Origin: Flavobacterium urumqiense
GTDB lineage: Bacteria; Bacteroidota; Bacteroidia; Flavobacteriales; Flavobacteriaceae
DNA: 64,000 nt
Reading direction: 5' to 3'
NCBI RefSeq assembly: GCF_900108015.1
Contig: NZ_FNVP01000006.1
Location: forward strand, 135,982-199,981
A program made the translations under genes and the position numbers. This document shows positions 26,746 through 33,880 of this stretch, one piece after another (position 1 is the first letter of the stretch; each line of letters opens with the position of its first letter). The notes under the pieces are model-generated. The model was not told where the DNA came from. It saw nothing but the letters and a program-made list of their open reading frames with translations, and did not search any database.

Positions 26746-27300
26746 ATGACACGAACCACTTCAAATACAGTAGCACTGGGAACTTTGGCTCCAAATTTCA
26801 ATTTAAAAGACACCAATTCAAGCGAATGGTTTTCTTTTCAGGATTTAAAAAAAGAAAAGGGGACTTTAGTACTGTTCATTTGCAATCATTGCCCATTTGT
26901 TCATCATGTAATTAATGAAATTGTTATGATTGCCAATGATTATCGGGTGCAAGGAATCGGTATCATTGCCATTTCCAGTAATGATGTGGTGAAATTTCCA
27001 CAAGATACCCCTGAATTGATGACCGAGTTTGCTTTCCAAAATAAATTTGAGTTTCCCTATCTTTATGATGATACACAGGATGTGGCAAAAGGGTATGATG
27101 CAGCTTGTACGCCTGATTTTTTCTTATTTGACAATCAAGATAAATTAGTCTATCATGGACAATTAGACGACAGCCGACCGGGAAATGGAATTCCGTTAAG
27201 CGGAAACGATTTGCGTGGTGCAATTGATAGCGTGATATACAATAGGACTATTAATCTAGATCAAAAACCAAGTATGGGTTGTAATATTAAGTGGAAATAA
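26746..27300 (+). CDS. Thioredoxin-fold AhpC/TSA-like protein with a CxxC site
   Basis: The product (184 residues from the ATG at 26746) is a cytosolic thioredoxin-fold protein of the AhpC/TSA-related group with LGTLAPNFNLKDTN, the redox site FICNHCPFV (Cys46 and Cys49) and ACTPDFFLFD. The last part contains YHGQLDDSRPGN and ends in PSMGCNIKWK. This subgroup is common in Bacteroidota and usually annotated as a thioredoxin family protein or peroxiredoxin-like. The partner is unknown. The TTG at 26722 would add eight residues without similarity, so I chose the ATG. The 3' side leads into a palindromic element. Confidence 0.87.
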   Translation: MTRTTSNTVALGTLAPNFNLKDTNSSEWFSFQDLKKEKGTLVLFICNHCPFVHHVINEIVMIANDYRVQGIGIIAISSNDVVKFPQDTPELMTEFAFQNKFEFPYLYDDTQDVAKGYDAACTPDFFLFDNQDKLVYHGQLDDSRPGNGIPLSGNDLRGAIDSVIYNRTINLDQKPSMGCNIKWK

Positions 27301-27337
27301 TACCATTTAACCTTTCTTTTACTGGAATAAATATAGT

Positions 27338-27431
27338 TCATTTCGACGAAGGAAACTCGAACAAAGTGAACAGGTGAAACAAATTACATTAGTTGCTCTC
27401 GTTATGAGATTTCTCCCCTTGGTCGAAATGA
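27338..27431. repeat. 94-bp palindromic intergenic element
   Basis: The termini are TCATTTCGACGAAGG (27338-27352) and CCTTGGTCGAAATGA (27417-27431), inverted repeats with one mismatch. The interior contains GAGATTTCTCCCC and is noncoding. Similar TTTCGAC...GTCGAAATGA elements are, as I recall, scattered through flavobacterial genomes, but I cannot count copies here. Only this copy is in the window. Confidence 0.55.
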
Positions 27432-27443
27432 CAAAATAAAATG

Positions 27444-27477
27444 GTAAAAAAAATCCCAAAACTCTCGCTTTGGGATT
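27444..27477 (-). terminator. Terminator of the peptidylprolyl isomerase gene
   Basis: Perfect stem AATCCCAAA/TTTGGGATT (27452-27460 and 27469-27477) with an 8-base loop. On the minus strand it is followed by a run of eight T residues, 55 bases after the stop codon. Confidence 0.85.
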
Positions 27478-27507
27478 CTAAATTAATTCGATTGTTCAAT
27501 ACTGCAA

Positions 27508-27523
27508 ACTGCGACTGAACACT
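27508..27523 (+). repeat. Short repeat ACTGCGACTGAACACT, solo copy
   Basis: The 16-base sequence is identical to 33750-33765, which lies just outside the right arm of the inverted-repeat unit around the decayed four-helix-bundle gene. Here it is alone, between the isomerase gene and its terminator. Confidence 0.5.
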
Positions 27524-27531
27524 GAATACTA

Positions 27532-28464
27532 TTACTTCACGTCCATTAATTCGACATCAAAAATCAAAGTAGCGTTTGGTGGAATTGCTCCTCCAGCACC
27601 ACGAGATCCGTAACCTAAATGAGATGGAATTACAAAACGTGCTTTATCACCCACGCGTAATAAGGCAATACCTTCGTCCCATCCTTCGATTACATTTCCT
27701 TCTCCTAATGGAAATTCAATCGGTTTTTTTCTTGGGTAAGAACTATCAAAAACTTTTCCGTCTGGAAGTTGTCCTGTATAATGCACAGAAACTATTTTAC
27801 CGTTCGCTGCTTTTTTACCTTCACCTCTTTGGATAAATTGGTAACGCAAACCGCTTTCTGTTTTTTCAAAACCAGCTGCTAATTTATCCATTTCAGCTTC
27901 TGCATCTGCTTTTAAAGAAGCGTCACGTTTGTTACGCGCACCTTTTAACCCTACAAATGCTTCAATAGCATTCCACTTTTTAGCTTCATCCCCTACTCTG
28001 ATGATTTCAACTGACTCTAGAGCATCTCCTAGAGCAATAGCGTCTACAACATCTTGGCCTTCTATAACATTTCCAAAAATAGTGTGTTTATCATCTAGCC
28101 ATGGTGTAGCCACATGTGTGATAAAAAACTGTGACCCATTTGAGCCTGGACCTGAATTTGCCATTGACAAAACACCAGGTGCATCGTGACGTAAATCTTT
28201 GTGGAACTCATCCTCAAATTTGTAACCTGGATCTCCTGTTCCCGTTCCTTGAGGACATCCCCCTTGAATCATAAAATCAGGAATAACTCTATGAAAATTT
28301 AAACCATCATAGAATTTTTGTCCTTGAGGTTTTATTTTGTTTTCCATATTTCCTTCAGCAAGAGCTACAAAGTTCCCTACTGTTCCTGGTGTTAAATCGT
28401 GTGTTAGTTTTACTAAAATAGCACCTTTTGCGGTGTTGAATTTAGCGTATATTCCGTTTTCCAT
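27532..28464 (-). CDS. Fused peptidylprolyl isomerase: cyclophilin plus FKBP domains
   Basis: The 310-residue protein joins two unrelated prolyl isomerase folds. Residues about 1-150 are a cyclophilin with FHRVIPDFMIQGGCPQ, MANSGPGSNGSQFFIT and HTIFGNVIEG, including the catalytic arginine. Residues about 160-200 form a charged helical linker. Residues about 205-310 are an FKBP domain with VHYTGQLPDGKVFDSSY, PIEFPLGEGNVIEGWDEGI and LGYGSRGAGGAIPPNATLIF. There is no signal peptide, so it acts in the cytoplasm, probably in protein folding. Both domains keep the normal active-site residues. It has its own promoter box and terminator. Confidence 0.93.
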   Translation of the reverse strand: MENGIYAKFNTAKGAILVKLTHDLTPGTVGNFVALAEGNMENKIKPQGQKFYDGLNFHRVIPDFMIQGGCPQGTGTGDPGYKFEDEFHKDLRHDAPGVLSMANSGPGSNGSQFFITHVATPWLDDKHTIFGNVIEGQDVVDAIALGDALESVEIIRVGDEAKKWNAIEAFVGLKGARNKRDASLKADAEAEMDKLAAGFEKTESGLRYQFIQRGEGKKAANGKIVSVHYTGQLPDGKVFDSSYPRKKPIEFPLGEGNVIEGWDEGIALLRVGDKARFVIPSHLGYGSRGAGGAIPPNATLIFDVELMDVK

Positions 28465-28497
28465 TGTGTTTAATTTTTATTGAAAGGCAAATTTACG

Positions 28498-28505
28498 AAA
28501 TTAAT
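28498..28505 (-). promoter_or_regulatory. -7 box TAAATTTG of the cyclophilin-FKBP gene
   Basis: A perfect TAnnTTTG on the minus strand, 34 bases before the ATG at 28464. Confidence 0.55.
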
Positions 28506-28534
28506 TTTAAAAAGGGAATTGGGGATTCGATGAT

Positions 28535-28678
28535 TTAGTTATTCGTTAATTTGGTTATTTGAAAGTTTGAAAGTTTGAATATTATCTCAACATAATTTTT
28601 TAGCAAGAGAACGATTTGTTCATAATATCTGACTGTTTCTTTAATTTGCTTTTTTTGTTCTGAAGAAACTAAATATTG
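28535..28678 (-). other. Unidentified short coding remnant
   Basis: On the minus strand, 47 codons after an in-frame TGA read as helical protein (QYLVSSEQKKQIKETVRYYE, then IVLLLKNYVEIIFKLSNFQI) up to a TAA. No start codon or ribosome-binding site is present. It may be the C-terminal end of a lost gene. The family is not recognised. It is the only feature I can suggest in the 28506-28778 gap. Confidence 0.3.
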
Positions 28679-28778
28679 TCAGCAAAAACCAATCGTTTCA
28701 TTTATCCCGTTAGGGACTATACAACCTTAAGTCAATTCTTTAAAAATAAACTTTTCGTCATAATTGATTTCAAATTTT

Positions 28779-28979
28779 TCAAAATAATAAAGATATTTTT
28801 CTGAAAATAAAAATAATTATTCCAATTACTGTAATAATAACTATGGCTAACAACCTATAATGCCTAGAATTTTGAAGAATATTATACGCATCATTATTTT
28901 CCAGCTTTTTAAAATTCCGCAACTCTTTTATTGAGATAAATAATAATATACAAATCATTATTATCCAAAAAATATCCAT
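28779..28979 (-). CDS. Small two-helix membrane protein, unknown
   Basis: The 66-residue product has two hydrophobic helices (MDIFWIIMICILLFI at the start and LLAIVIITVIGIIIFIF near the end) separated by a charged loop of about 25 residues, KELRNFKKLENNDAYNILQN. No family is recognised. It is plausible as a gene because the charged and hydrophobic segments are well organised and the ATG has room for a leader, but a chance open frame in AT-rich DNA cannot be excluded. Upstream lie a cruciform repeat and another unidentified gene on the same strand, so the three parts look like accessory DNA. Confidence 0.45.
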   Translation of the reverse strand: MDIFWIIMICILLFISIKELRNFKKLENNDAYNILQNSRHYRLLAIVIITVIGIIIFIFRKISLLF

Positions 28980-29020
28980 TATAATTAAGTTCTTATTTTA
29001 TGCGAGGTTCTCCAAATGTC

Positions 29021-29147
29021 GTACAAACGTACCGCGCCTCGCGCAGTTTGCAACTTGCGAAAACGAGTATTTTCGGCTAAACGAAAATACGATAAAAAAC
29101 GGCAATTCCACTAAATTTGTAAATTGCGCGAGACGTGTGTTAGCTGT
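29021..29147. repeat. Cruciform intergenic element with nested inverted repeats
   Basis: The outer 16-bp arms at 29038-29053 and 29117-29132 (CTCGCGCAGTTTGCAA and its near complement) differ at two wobble-compatible positions. An inner 9-bp hairpin GTATTTTCG/CGAAAATAC sits at 29067-29075 and 29082-29090. Flanks on the right read ACGTGTGTTAGCTG. The G+C content is visibly higher than in the neighbouring DNA. It lies between two unidentified minus-strand genes. The layout resembles an integron attC site in outline, but the core boxes do not match the RYYYAAC/GTTRRRY consensus on both sides. Confidence 0.6.
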
Positions 29148-29150
29148 TGT

Positions 29151-29957
29151 TTAAATTTGGTGAAGCATCTTTATAAATCCATTTTTATTAATTGTCAGCG
29201 CAAATTTATCATCTTCAATCATTATTGGATTATTTGCATTTCGACGATAGTCCTCCATTAATTCAGGTTTTCCTAAATCCTTATTTACTGCATTTTCAAT
29301 AAAATGTTCTTTGATATTTTCTTCATCTATTTTGATTATTGTTGTAATTAATGTCCAAATTTCAGAACTTTCGTAATTAAAAAAAGTTCTTGTTTTAAAT
29401 TGTCCATCACCAAACTTTGTTTCTTCAACATGTTTTATAAAAATATGTACCAATCTTTCGTATGTTAAAACTATTGGAATAAAGTAGTCCAAGATTGTCA
29501 CATCAACAAATTGATTAGTTAAGGTTAGTAATTCTCTGTAATAGTCTGAATTTTTATAATTTATTTGATTTAATATTTTTCCCTTAATATTTGTTCTGCC
29601 GATTTCATTTTTAATAATTTCTTTTCGTTTATCTACTAATATTCGTCTTTCGTTATTAAAAAATAATTTTTCTGCTTCAGTAATCCCTTGACTATCTAAT
29701 ATTTTTAGGCGAATTAATTCGTATTTTATTTCACGTTTTATTTCACCGTCTTCTAAAATATAATTGACAATTTTTGGATGTAAATTTTCCAAACCTTCTC
29801 TTTTTATTTTTAATCCGCAATAACAATTAAAATCCATAATAGAAAAAGAATAACCGTGGCTTATAGTTCTTTCACATCTCCATAAAAATAAATTCTCGGC
29901 TTCTAACGGAGTATATTCTGTATTTATTCTAATTAAGTTTGGTACTATTTTTTTCAA
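29151..29957 (-). CDS. Unidentified 268-residue protein
   Basis: I do not recognise the family. The protein starts MKKIVPNLIRINTEYTPLEA and is soluble, without signal peptide or membrane helices. It has an aromatic, cysteine-containing segment (FSIMDFNCYCGLKIKREGLE) near residue 40 and a helical middle rich in Lys, Glu and Ile. A conserved-looking block YERLVHIFIKHVEETKFGDG and FFNYESSEIWTLITTIIKID follows. The gene is more AT-rich than its housekeeping neighbours and has no functional partner nearby. It is followed by a cruciform repeat, and a dispersed repeat lies 193 bases upstream. A horizontally acquired orphan is the most likely reading; no function is proposed. Confidence 0.7.
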   Translation of the reverse strand: MKKIVPNLIRINTEYTPLEAENLFLWRCERTISHGYSFSIMDFNCYCGLKIKREGLENLHPKIVNYILEDGEIKREIKYELIRLKILDSQGITEAEKLFFNNERRILVDKRKEIIKNEIGRTNIKGKILNQINYKNSDYYRELLTLTNQFVDVTILDYFIPIVLTYERLVHIFIKHVEETKFGDGQFKTRTFFNYESSEIWTLITTIIKIDEENIKEHFIENAVNKDLGKPELMEDYRRNANNPIMIEDDKFALTINKNGFIKMLHQI

Positions 29958-30149
29958 AAATTAAATATTTTAGATTCTGGATTTTGCAGTTAAGTAATAA
30001 CTAACTTGCAGATAGGTCTGACAAATGTGCGAGTACTAGCATTTCAAATGTATAATAAATTTATTTCAAACCAACGAAGTACTTTTTATTTTTTTTGAAT
30101 TCTTTTCGTACTAATTTAGTTATTTAAAAACTATAATTCCACAAAATCC

Positions 30150-30230
30150 TAGCCCAGATAGCAGTGGAAATCCTTTTATACGCCTTTTGAGCGGATACAA
30201 AGATTGCAACGAATAGCTGGAAATAGCTCC
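30150..30230 (+). repeat. Dispersed intergenic repeat, copy B
   Basis: It begins TAGCCCAGATAGCAGTGGAA and ends GAATAGCTGGAAATAGCTCC. The two ends match the copy at 1299-1440, while the middle is shorter. It lies in the gap 29958-30284, whose other content is AT-rich sequence and the terminator at 30232-30263. Confidence 0.65.
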
Positions 30231-30231
30231 A

Positions 30232-30263
30232 AAAAAAAATGGCATCCTTTACGAATGCCATTT
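30232..30263 (-). terminator. Terminator of the M3 peptidase gene
   Basis: Perfect stem AAATGGCAT/ATGCCATTT (30237-30245 and 30255-30263), followed on the minus strand by T residues, 22 bases after the stop codon. Confidence 0.85.
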
Positions 30264-30284
30264 GTATTATTAAATGAAATATGA

Positions 30285-32414
30285 TTATTTGTCTGAAAGT
30301 CCCGCGTTTTTCAAATACGGTTCTATTTGCATGTCATGCCCAATAAAATCCTTGAAAGCTTTGTTTAAATCAACGCTGTTTCCTACTGATAAAATATATT
30401 TTCGGAAACGTTCGCAATTCTCTCTAGTCATACCACCATTGGCTTGCATCCAATCGAAAGCATTATAATCCAGGGTTTTTGACCATGTGTACGCGTAATA
30501 ACCCGCTGAATAACCGCCACTCCAAATATGTGCAAAATAAGGTGTGTGGTATCTGGTTGGAACTTCATTAACCAACAAACCATATTTTTGAAGTGCTTCT
30601 TTCTCAAAAACTAAAGTTGGTTTGAAATCTGCTTCCTTTTCTACGCTATGCCAAGCCATATCAAGCGTTGAAGCGGCTAATAATTCGGTCACTACATATC
30701 CTTTATTAAATGTCTCTGCTTTTTTGATTTTATCAATTAACGCTTGCGGAATCACTTCTTTAGTTTGGTAATGAATGGCATAATTTTTTAAAACTGCAGG
30801 ATCCAATGCGGCATGCTCGTTAATTTGAGACGGGAATTCCACATAATCACGAGGTACAGATGTTCCTGAAATACTTGGATAATTTTGATTGGCAAACAAA
30901 CCATGCAAGGTGTGCCCAAACTCGTGGAACAGTGTTGTCACATCATCAAAACTGATTAATGACGGATTTCCATTAACCGGTTTAGAAAAATTATAAACGT
31001 TTACAATAACTGGCTTTTGTTTTAAATAATGAGACTGAGTCACAAAATTATTCATCCACGCTCCTCCGTTTTTGTTATCTCTGGTGTAAAAATCCAAATA
31101 ATAAATCGCCATTGATTTCCCATCATTGTCAAATACTTCGTAAGCCACGACATCCCGATTGTAGACTGGCAAATCTTTCCTTTCTTTGAAGGTGATGCCA
31201 TACATTTGTTTTGCTGCAAAAAATACCCCTTTTTCTAAAACAGTCGTTAACTCAAAATAAGGTTTTACCTGACTTTCATCTAAATCATATTTTGCTTTAC
31301 GCACTTGCTCTGAATAAAAATCCCAATCCCAAGGCTCCAGTTTGAATCCTCCGTTTTGAGCATCGATCAGGTCTTGAATTTCCTTGGCTTCCACCTTCGC
31401 TTTTGCGACAGCTGGTTTTGCAATTTTTGCTAAAAGGTCCATGGCAGTGCTTGGTAATTTTGCCATTTGGTCTTGTAATCTCCATTCAGCAAAACTTTTC
31501 TTACCCATTAAGTTTGCTTTTTTCAAACGTAATTTGGCCATTTTTTCTAATACTTCTCGAGTATCACCATCGTCATTTTTCTCTGCACGAGTCCAAGATG
31601 ACTTGAATATTTTTTCTCTTGTAGCTCTATTTTTAAGACTGGACAACAAGGGTTGCTGTGTTGTATTCAATAATCCTATCAAATATTTACCATCTTGACC
31701 CGCCTCGGTAGCTTTTGCCTTTGCAGCGGCAATTTCGTCTGAACTCAAACCTGCTAAATCGTTTATATTGTCAAATAAGATAGCCCCATTTTTACGAGCA
31801 ATTAATAATTTGTTTCCAAAGAGTGTACCCAAACTTGCCAACTCTTCGTTTATTTTTTTCATTTTTTCTTTATCTGCCGGAGACAAATTTGCACCTGCCA
31901 ATTCAAACAATTGCAAGTAATATTCGGTCAATCTCTTGTCTTCTCCTTTTAGAGCATCCAAGTTTAACGCTTTGAAACGTTTGTATAATTGGCTGTTCAA
32001 ATATATTTTATCATTGTGAGCCGAAAAAATTGGAGCATATTCTGCTTCAATTGCTTGCAAAGTCGGATTCGTGTTTGAACCCGTTAGATTATAAAAAACT
32101 CCTGTGGCCCTTACTAAATCGACTCCACAAATTTCTAGTGCCAACACAGTATTTTTGAACGTTGGTTTGGCAGGATTGGTTGCGATTTTTTTTATTTCTT
32201 GATCATGACTTTTTAAGGCATATTCGAAAGCAGGCTTAAAATTTTCGTCTTTAATTAAATTAAAAGGCGGTGCTTGATACTGCAACGCGCTTTTTTGCAA
32301 AAGTGGATTAGTCATTTTAATAGAATTGTTTTGAGCGTGAAGCGCTTGATTTTGCACGGTAGCAATAAAAATAAGCATTGTACTTGCCTTGATTATTTTT
32401 GAAAAAAATTGCAT
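30285..32414 (-). CDS. dcp: M3-family peptidyl-dipeptidase with signal peptide (Dcp-like)
   Basis: This 709-residue zinc metallopeptidase belongs to family M3 (thimet oligopeptidase/Dcp group). The active site is FHEFGHTLHG with zinc ligands His497 and His501, catalytic Glu498, and the third ligand in the downstream EFPSQINEHAA segment. An N-terminal signal peptide (about 27 residues, ending ALHA before QNN) places it in the periplasm, where it would trim dipeptides from the C terminus of short peptides. The length fits Dcp (about 680 plus signal). A near -7 box (TACTTTTA) lies upstream. It is a single gene with its own terminator. Confidence 0.92.
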   Translation of the reverse strand: MQFFSKIIKASTMLIFIATVQNQALHAQNNSIKMTNPLLQKSALQYQAPPFNLIKDENFKPAFEYALKSHDQEIKKIATNPAKPTFKNTVLALEICGVDLVRATGVFYNLTGSNTNPTLQAIEAEYAPIFSAHNDKIYLNSQLYKRFKALNLDALKGEDKRLTEYYLQLFELAGANLSPADKEKMKKINEELASLGTLFGNKLLIARKNGAILFDNINDLAGLSSDEIAAAKAKATEAGQDGKYLIGLLNTTQQPLLSSLKNRATREKIFKSSWTRAEKNDDGDTREVLEKMAKLRLKKANLMGKKSFAEWRLQDQMAKLPSTAMDLLAKIAKPAVAKAKVEAKEIQDLIDAQNGGFKLEPWDWDFYSEQVRKAKYDLDESQVKPYFELTTVLEKGVFFAAKQMYGITFKERKDLPVYNRDVVAYEVFDNDGKSMAIYYLDFYTRDNKNGGAWMNNFVTQSHYLKQKPVIVNVYNFSKPVNGNPSLISFDDVTTLFHEFGHTLHGLFANQNYPSISGTSVPRDYVEFPSQINEHAALDPAVLKNYAIHYQTKEVIPQALIDKIKKAETFNKGYVVTELLAASTLDMAWHSVEKEADFKPTLVFEKEALQKYGLLVNEVPTRYHTPYFAHIWSGGYSAGYYAYTWSKTLDYNAFDWMQANGGMTRENCERFRKYILSVGNSVDLNKAFKDFIGHDMQIEPYLKNAGLSDK

Positions 32415-32535
32415 AGTTTAGGATTATTTGTTTCTAGCGATAAAAGTAGTTGAAATAAGCTTATAGTTAAATGTTACAATTAAATAATTTAATTTCAATC
32501 TTTAAATCTTTAAATTTTGACTCTTGAAAACTTTG

Positions 32536-32543
32536 TACCTTTG
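32536..32543 (+). promoter_or_regulatory. -7 box TACCTTTG of trmD
   Basis: A perfect TAnnTTTG ending 26 bases before the trmD ATG. A TTTG that could be the -33 element lies at 32516-32519, 16 bases upstream. Confidence 0.65.
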
Positions 32544-32569
32544 CATCTTTCAAATTAAGTTTTAAAATT

Positions 32570-33247
32570 ATGCGTATTGATATTGTTACCGTTTTACCTG
32601 AATTATTGCGAAGTCCTTTTGAGGCCTCGATTATGAAACGTGCCATCGATAAAGGATTGGTGGAGGTTCATTTTCATAATTTGCGAGATTACACCACGAA
32701 CAGACAAAAAAGTGTAGACGATTATCCCTATGGCGGTGGCGCCGGTATGGTAATGACGGTGCAACCCATTGATGCTTGTATTACACATTTGAAAAGCGAA
32801 AGAACCTACGACGAAATCATTTATATGTCGCCGGACGGAGAAACTTTGAACCAAAAAATGGCCAATACAATGTCGATGTATGAGAATATCATCATTTTGT
32901 GTGGGCATTACAAAGGTGTTGATCAACGTGTTCGCGATCATTTTATAACCAAAGAAATTTCTATTGGAGATTATGTTTTGTCTGGTGGAGAATTAGGCGC
33001 TTTAGTTTTATCGGATGCATTAATCCGATTGATTCCGGGTGTTTTGAGTGATGAAACCTCAGCATTGACGGATAGTTTTCAGGATGGATTATTATCCGGT
33101 CCAATTTACACTCGCCCTGCAGATTACAACGGCTGGAAAGTTCCTGAAGTTTTAACAAGCGGGAATTTTGCCAAAATTGATAAATGGCGAGAAGATATGG
33201 CGTATGAACATACAAAGAATAGAAGACCAGATTTGCTGGAGGATTAG
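32570..33247 (+). CDS. trmD: tRNA (guanine37-N1)-methyltransferase
   Basis: TrmD transfers a methyl group from S-adenosylmethionine to G37 of tRNAs, which prevents frameshifting. The 225-residue product has the SPOUT trefoil-knot features: [40 protein letters not shown] and the knot loop [37 protein letters not shown] and [10 protein letters not shown] follow in the C-terminal domain. In many bacteria trmD sits next to rplS. Here the two are separated by about 630 bases holding a decayed four-helix-bundle gene, and rplS has its own promoter. Confidence 0.97.
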   Translation: MRIDIVTVLPELLRSPFEASIMKRAIDKGLVEVHFHNLRDYTTNRQKSVDDYPYGGGAGMVMTVQPIDACITHLKSERTYDEIIYMSPDGETLNQKMANTMSMYENIIILCGHYKGVDQRVRDHFITKEISIGDYVLSGGELGALVLSDALIRLIPGVLSDETSALTDSFQDGLLSGPIYTRPADYNGWKVPEVLTSGNFAKIDKWREDMAYEHTKNRRPDLLED

Positions 33248-33746
33248 TTTTCAGTCACAGTTTTCAGCGTGAGATTCAATAAAGAATTACAGTTTGTATT
33301 CTCTGTTAACTGAAACTGACACATAAAAAACTTAAATAAAATCAATAATGGAATTCAAAGAATTATTAGCATTTCAGAAGTCGTTTCAGTTGGCAATGGA
33401 TATCTTTTAGTTATCGAAATCATTTTTAAAAGAAGAAAAATATTCTCACCCAGACCAAATTAAACATTCTTGGAGAAGTGTTTCTGCTAACATTGCAGAA
33501 GGATGCAGAAAAAGACGCTATACTAATCATTTCATCAGTAAATTAACCGATAGTGATGCTAAAAATTCAGAAACAAATGTCTGGTTGGAATTCTCTCTAA
33601 AATGTGAATATATAAATATTGAAACCAATAATAATTTAAATACCAAAACTATTGAAATTGGTAAATTACATGATTAGTAACCCTGATAAATTTGGATGTA
33701 AAATTTAATCTATTACTCTAATTGAAGTCAATTGTGACTGAAAACT
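33246..33746. repeat. Inverted-repeat-bounded unit around a decayed four-helix-bundle gene
   Basis: A perfect 14-bp inverted repeat, AGTTTTCAGTCACA at 33246-33259 and its complement at 33733-33746, bounds the pseudogene at 33348-33708. Further CTGACT/CTGAAAAC variants lie next to each arm, and a longer copy (CTGCGACTGAACACT) continues to 33765. The left arm overlaps the last two bases of the trmD stop codon. This looks like an insertion unit between trmD and rplS. Confidence 0.55.
33348..33708 (+). pseudogene. Decayed four-helix-bundle (23S rRNA IVS-type, S23) protein gene
   Basis: The frame reads MEFKELLAFQKSFQLAMDIF, then TAG at 33408-33410. It continues with LSKSFLKEEKYSHPDQI, SVSANIAEGCRKRRYTNHFI, SKLTDSDAKNSETNVWLEFS and LNTKTIEIGKL. 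A small deletion then shifts the frame, and MISNPDKFGCK ends at the TAA 33706-33708. The NIAEG motif and the helix pattern are those of the small four-helix-bundle proteins found inside 23S rRNA intervening sequences and as free-standing genes. Its lesions are one nonsense codon and one frameshift, so decay is recent. Confidence 0.8.
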
Positions 33747-33798
33747 GCGACTGCGACTGAACACTTAAAATAAAAGTTGTAAATTAAAACAAAAGTCG

Positions 33799-33806
33799 TA
33801 TTTTTG
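33799..33806 (+). promoter_or_regulatory. Promoter of rplS: TATTTTTG with TTG 19 bases upstream
   Basis: This is one of the best promoters in the window. TTG at 33777-33779 (-33 element) is followed by 19 bases and then TATTTTTG at 33799-33806, matching the Bacteroidota consensus in both boxes and spacing. Confidence 0.75.
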
Positions 33807-33811
33807 CACCC

Positions 33812-33880
33812 AAATTCAGATTAACCTCTGGCGAGATCCGCGAATGTTGATTTGATACAAAAACCATAATTAAAAATATC
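33812..33880 (+). promoter_or_regulatory. Candidate ribosomal-protein leader (L19 leader) in front of rplS
   Basis: The untranslated region between the promoter and the rplS ATG is about 70 bases and contains an unusually G+C-rich block, CCTCTGGCGAGATCCGCGAA (33825-33844), in an otherwise AT-rich leader. Flavobacterial L19 leader RNAs have been proposed in the literature as autoregulatory structures. I cannot fold it or compare it formally here. Confidence 0.4.

Noticed and set aside
28535-28678. Four-helix-bundle gene fragment like the one at 33.3 kb
   Set aside because: The helical text lacks the NIAEG motif and the order of that family, so it is left unidentified.
29021-29147. Canonical integron attC site
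   Set aside because: Only one side approximates the RYYYAAC/GTTRRRY core boxes, and no integrase is in the window, so I report a cruciform element only.
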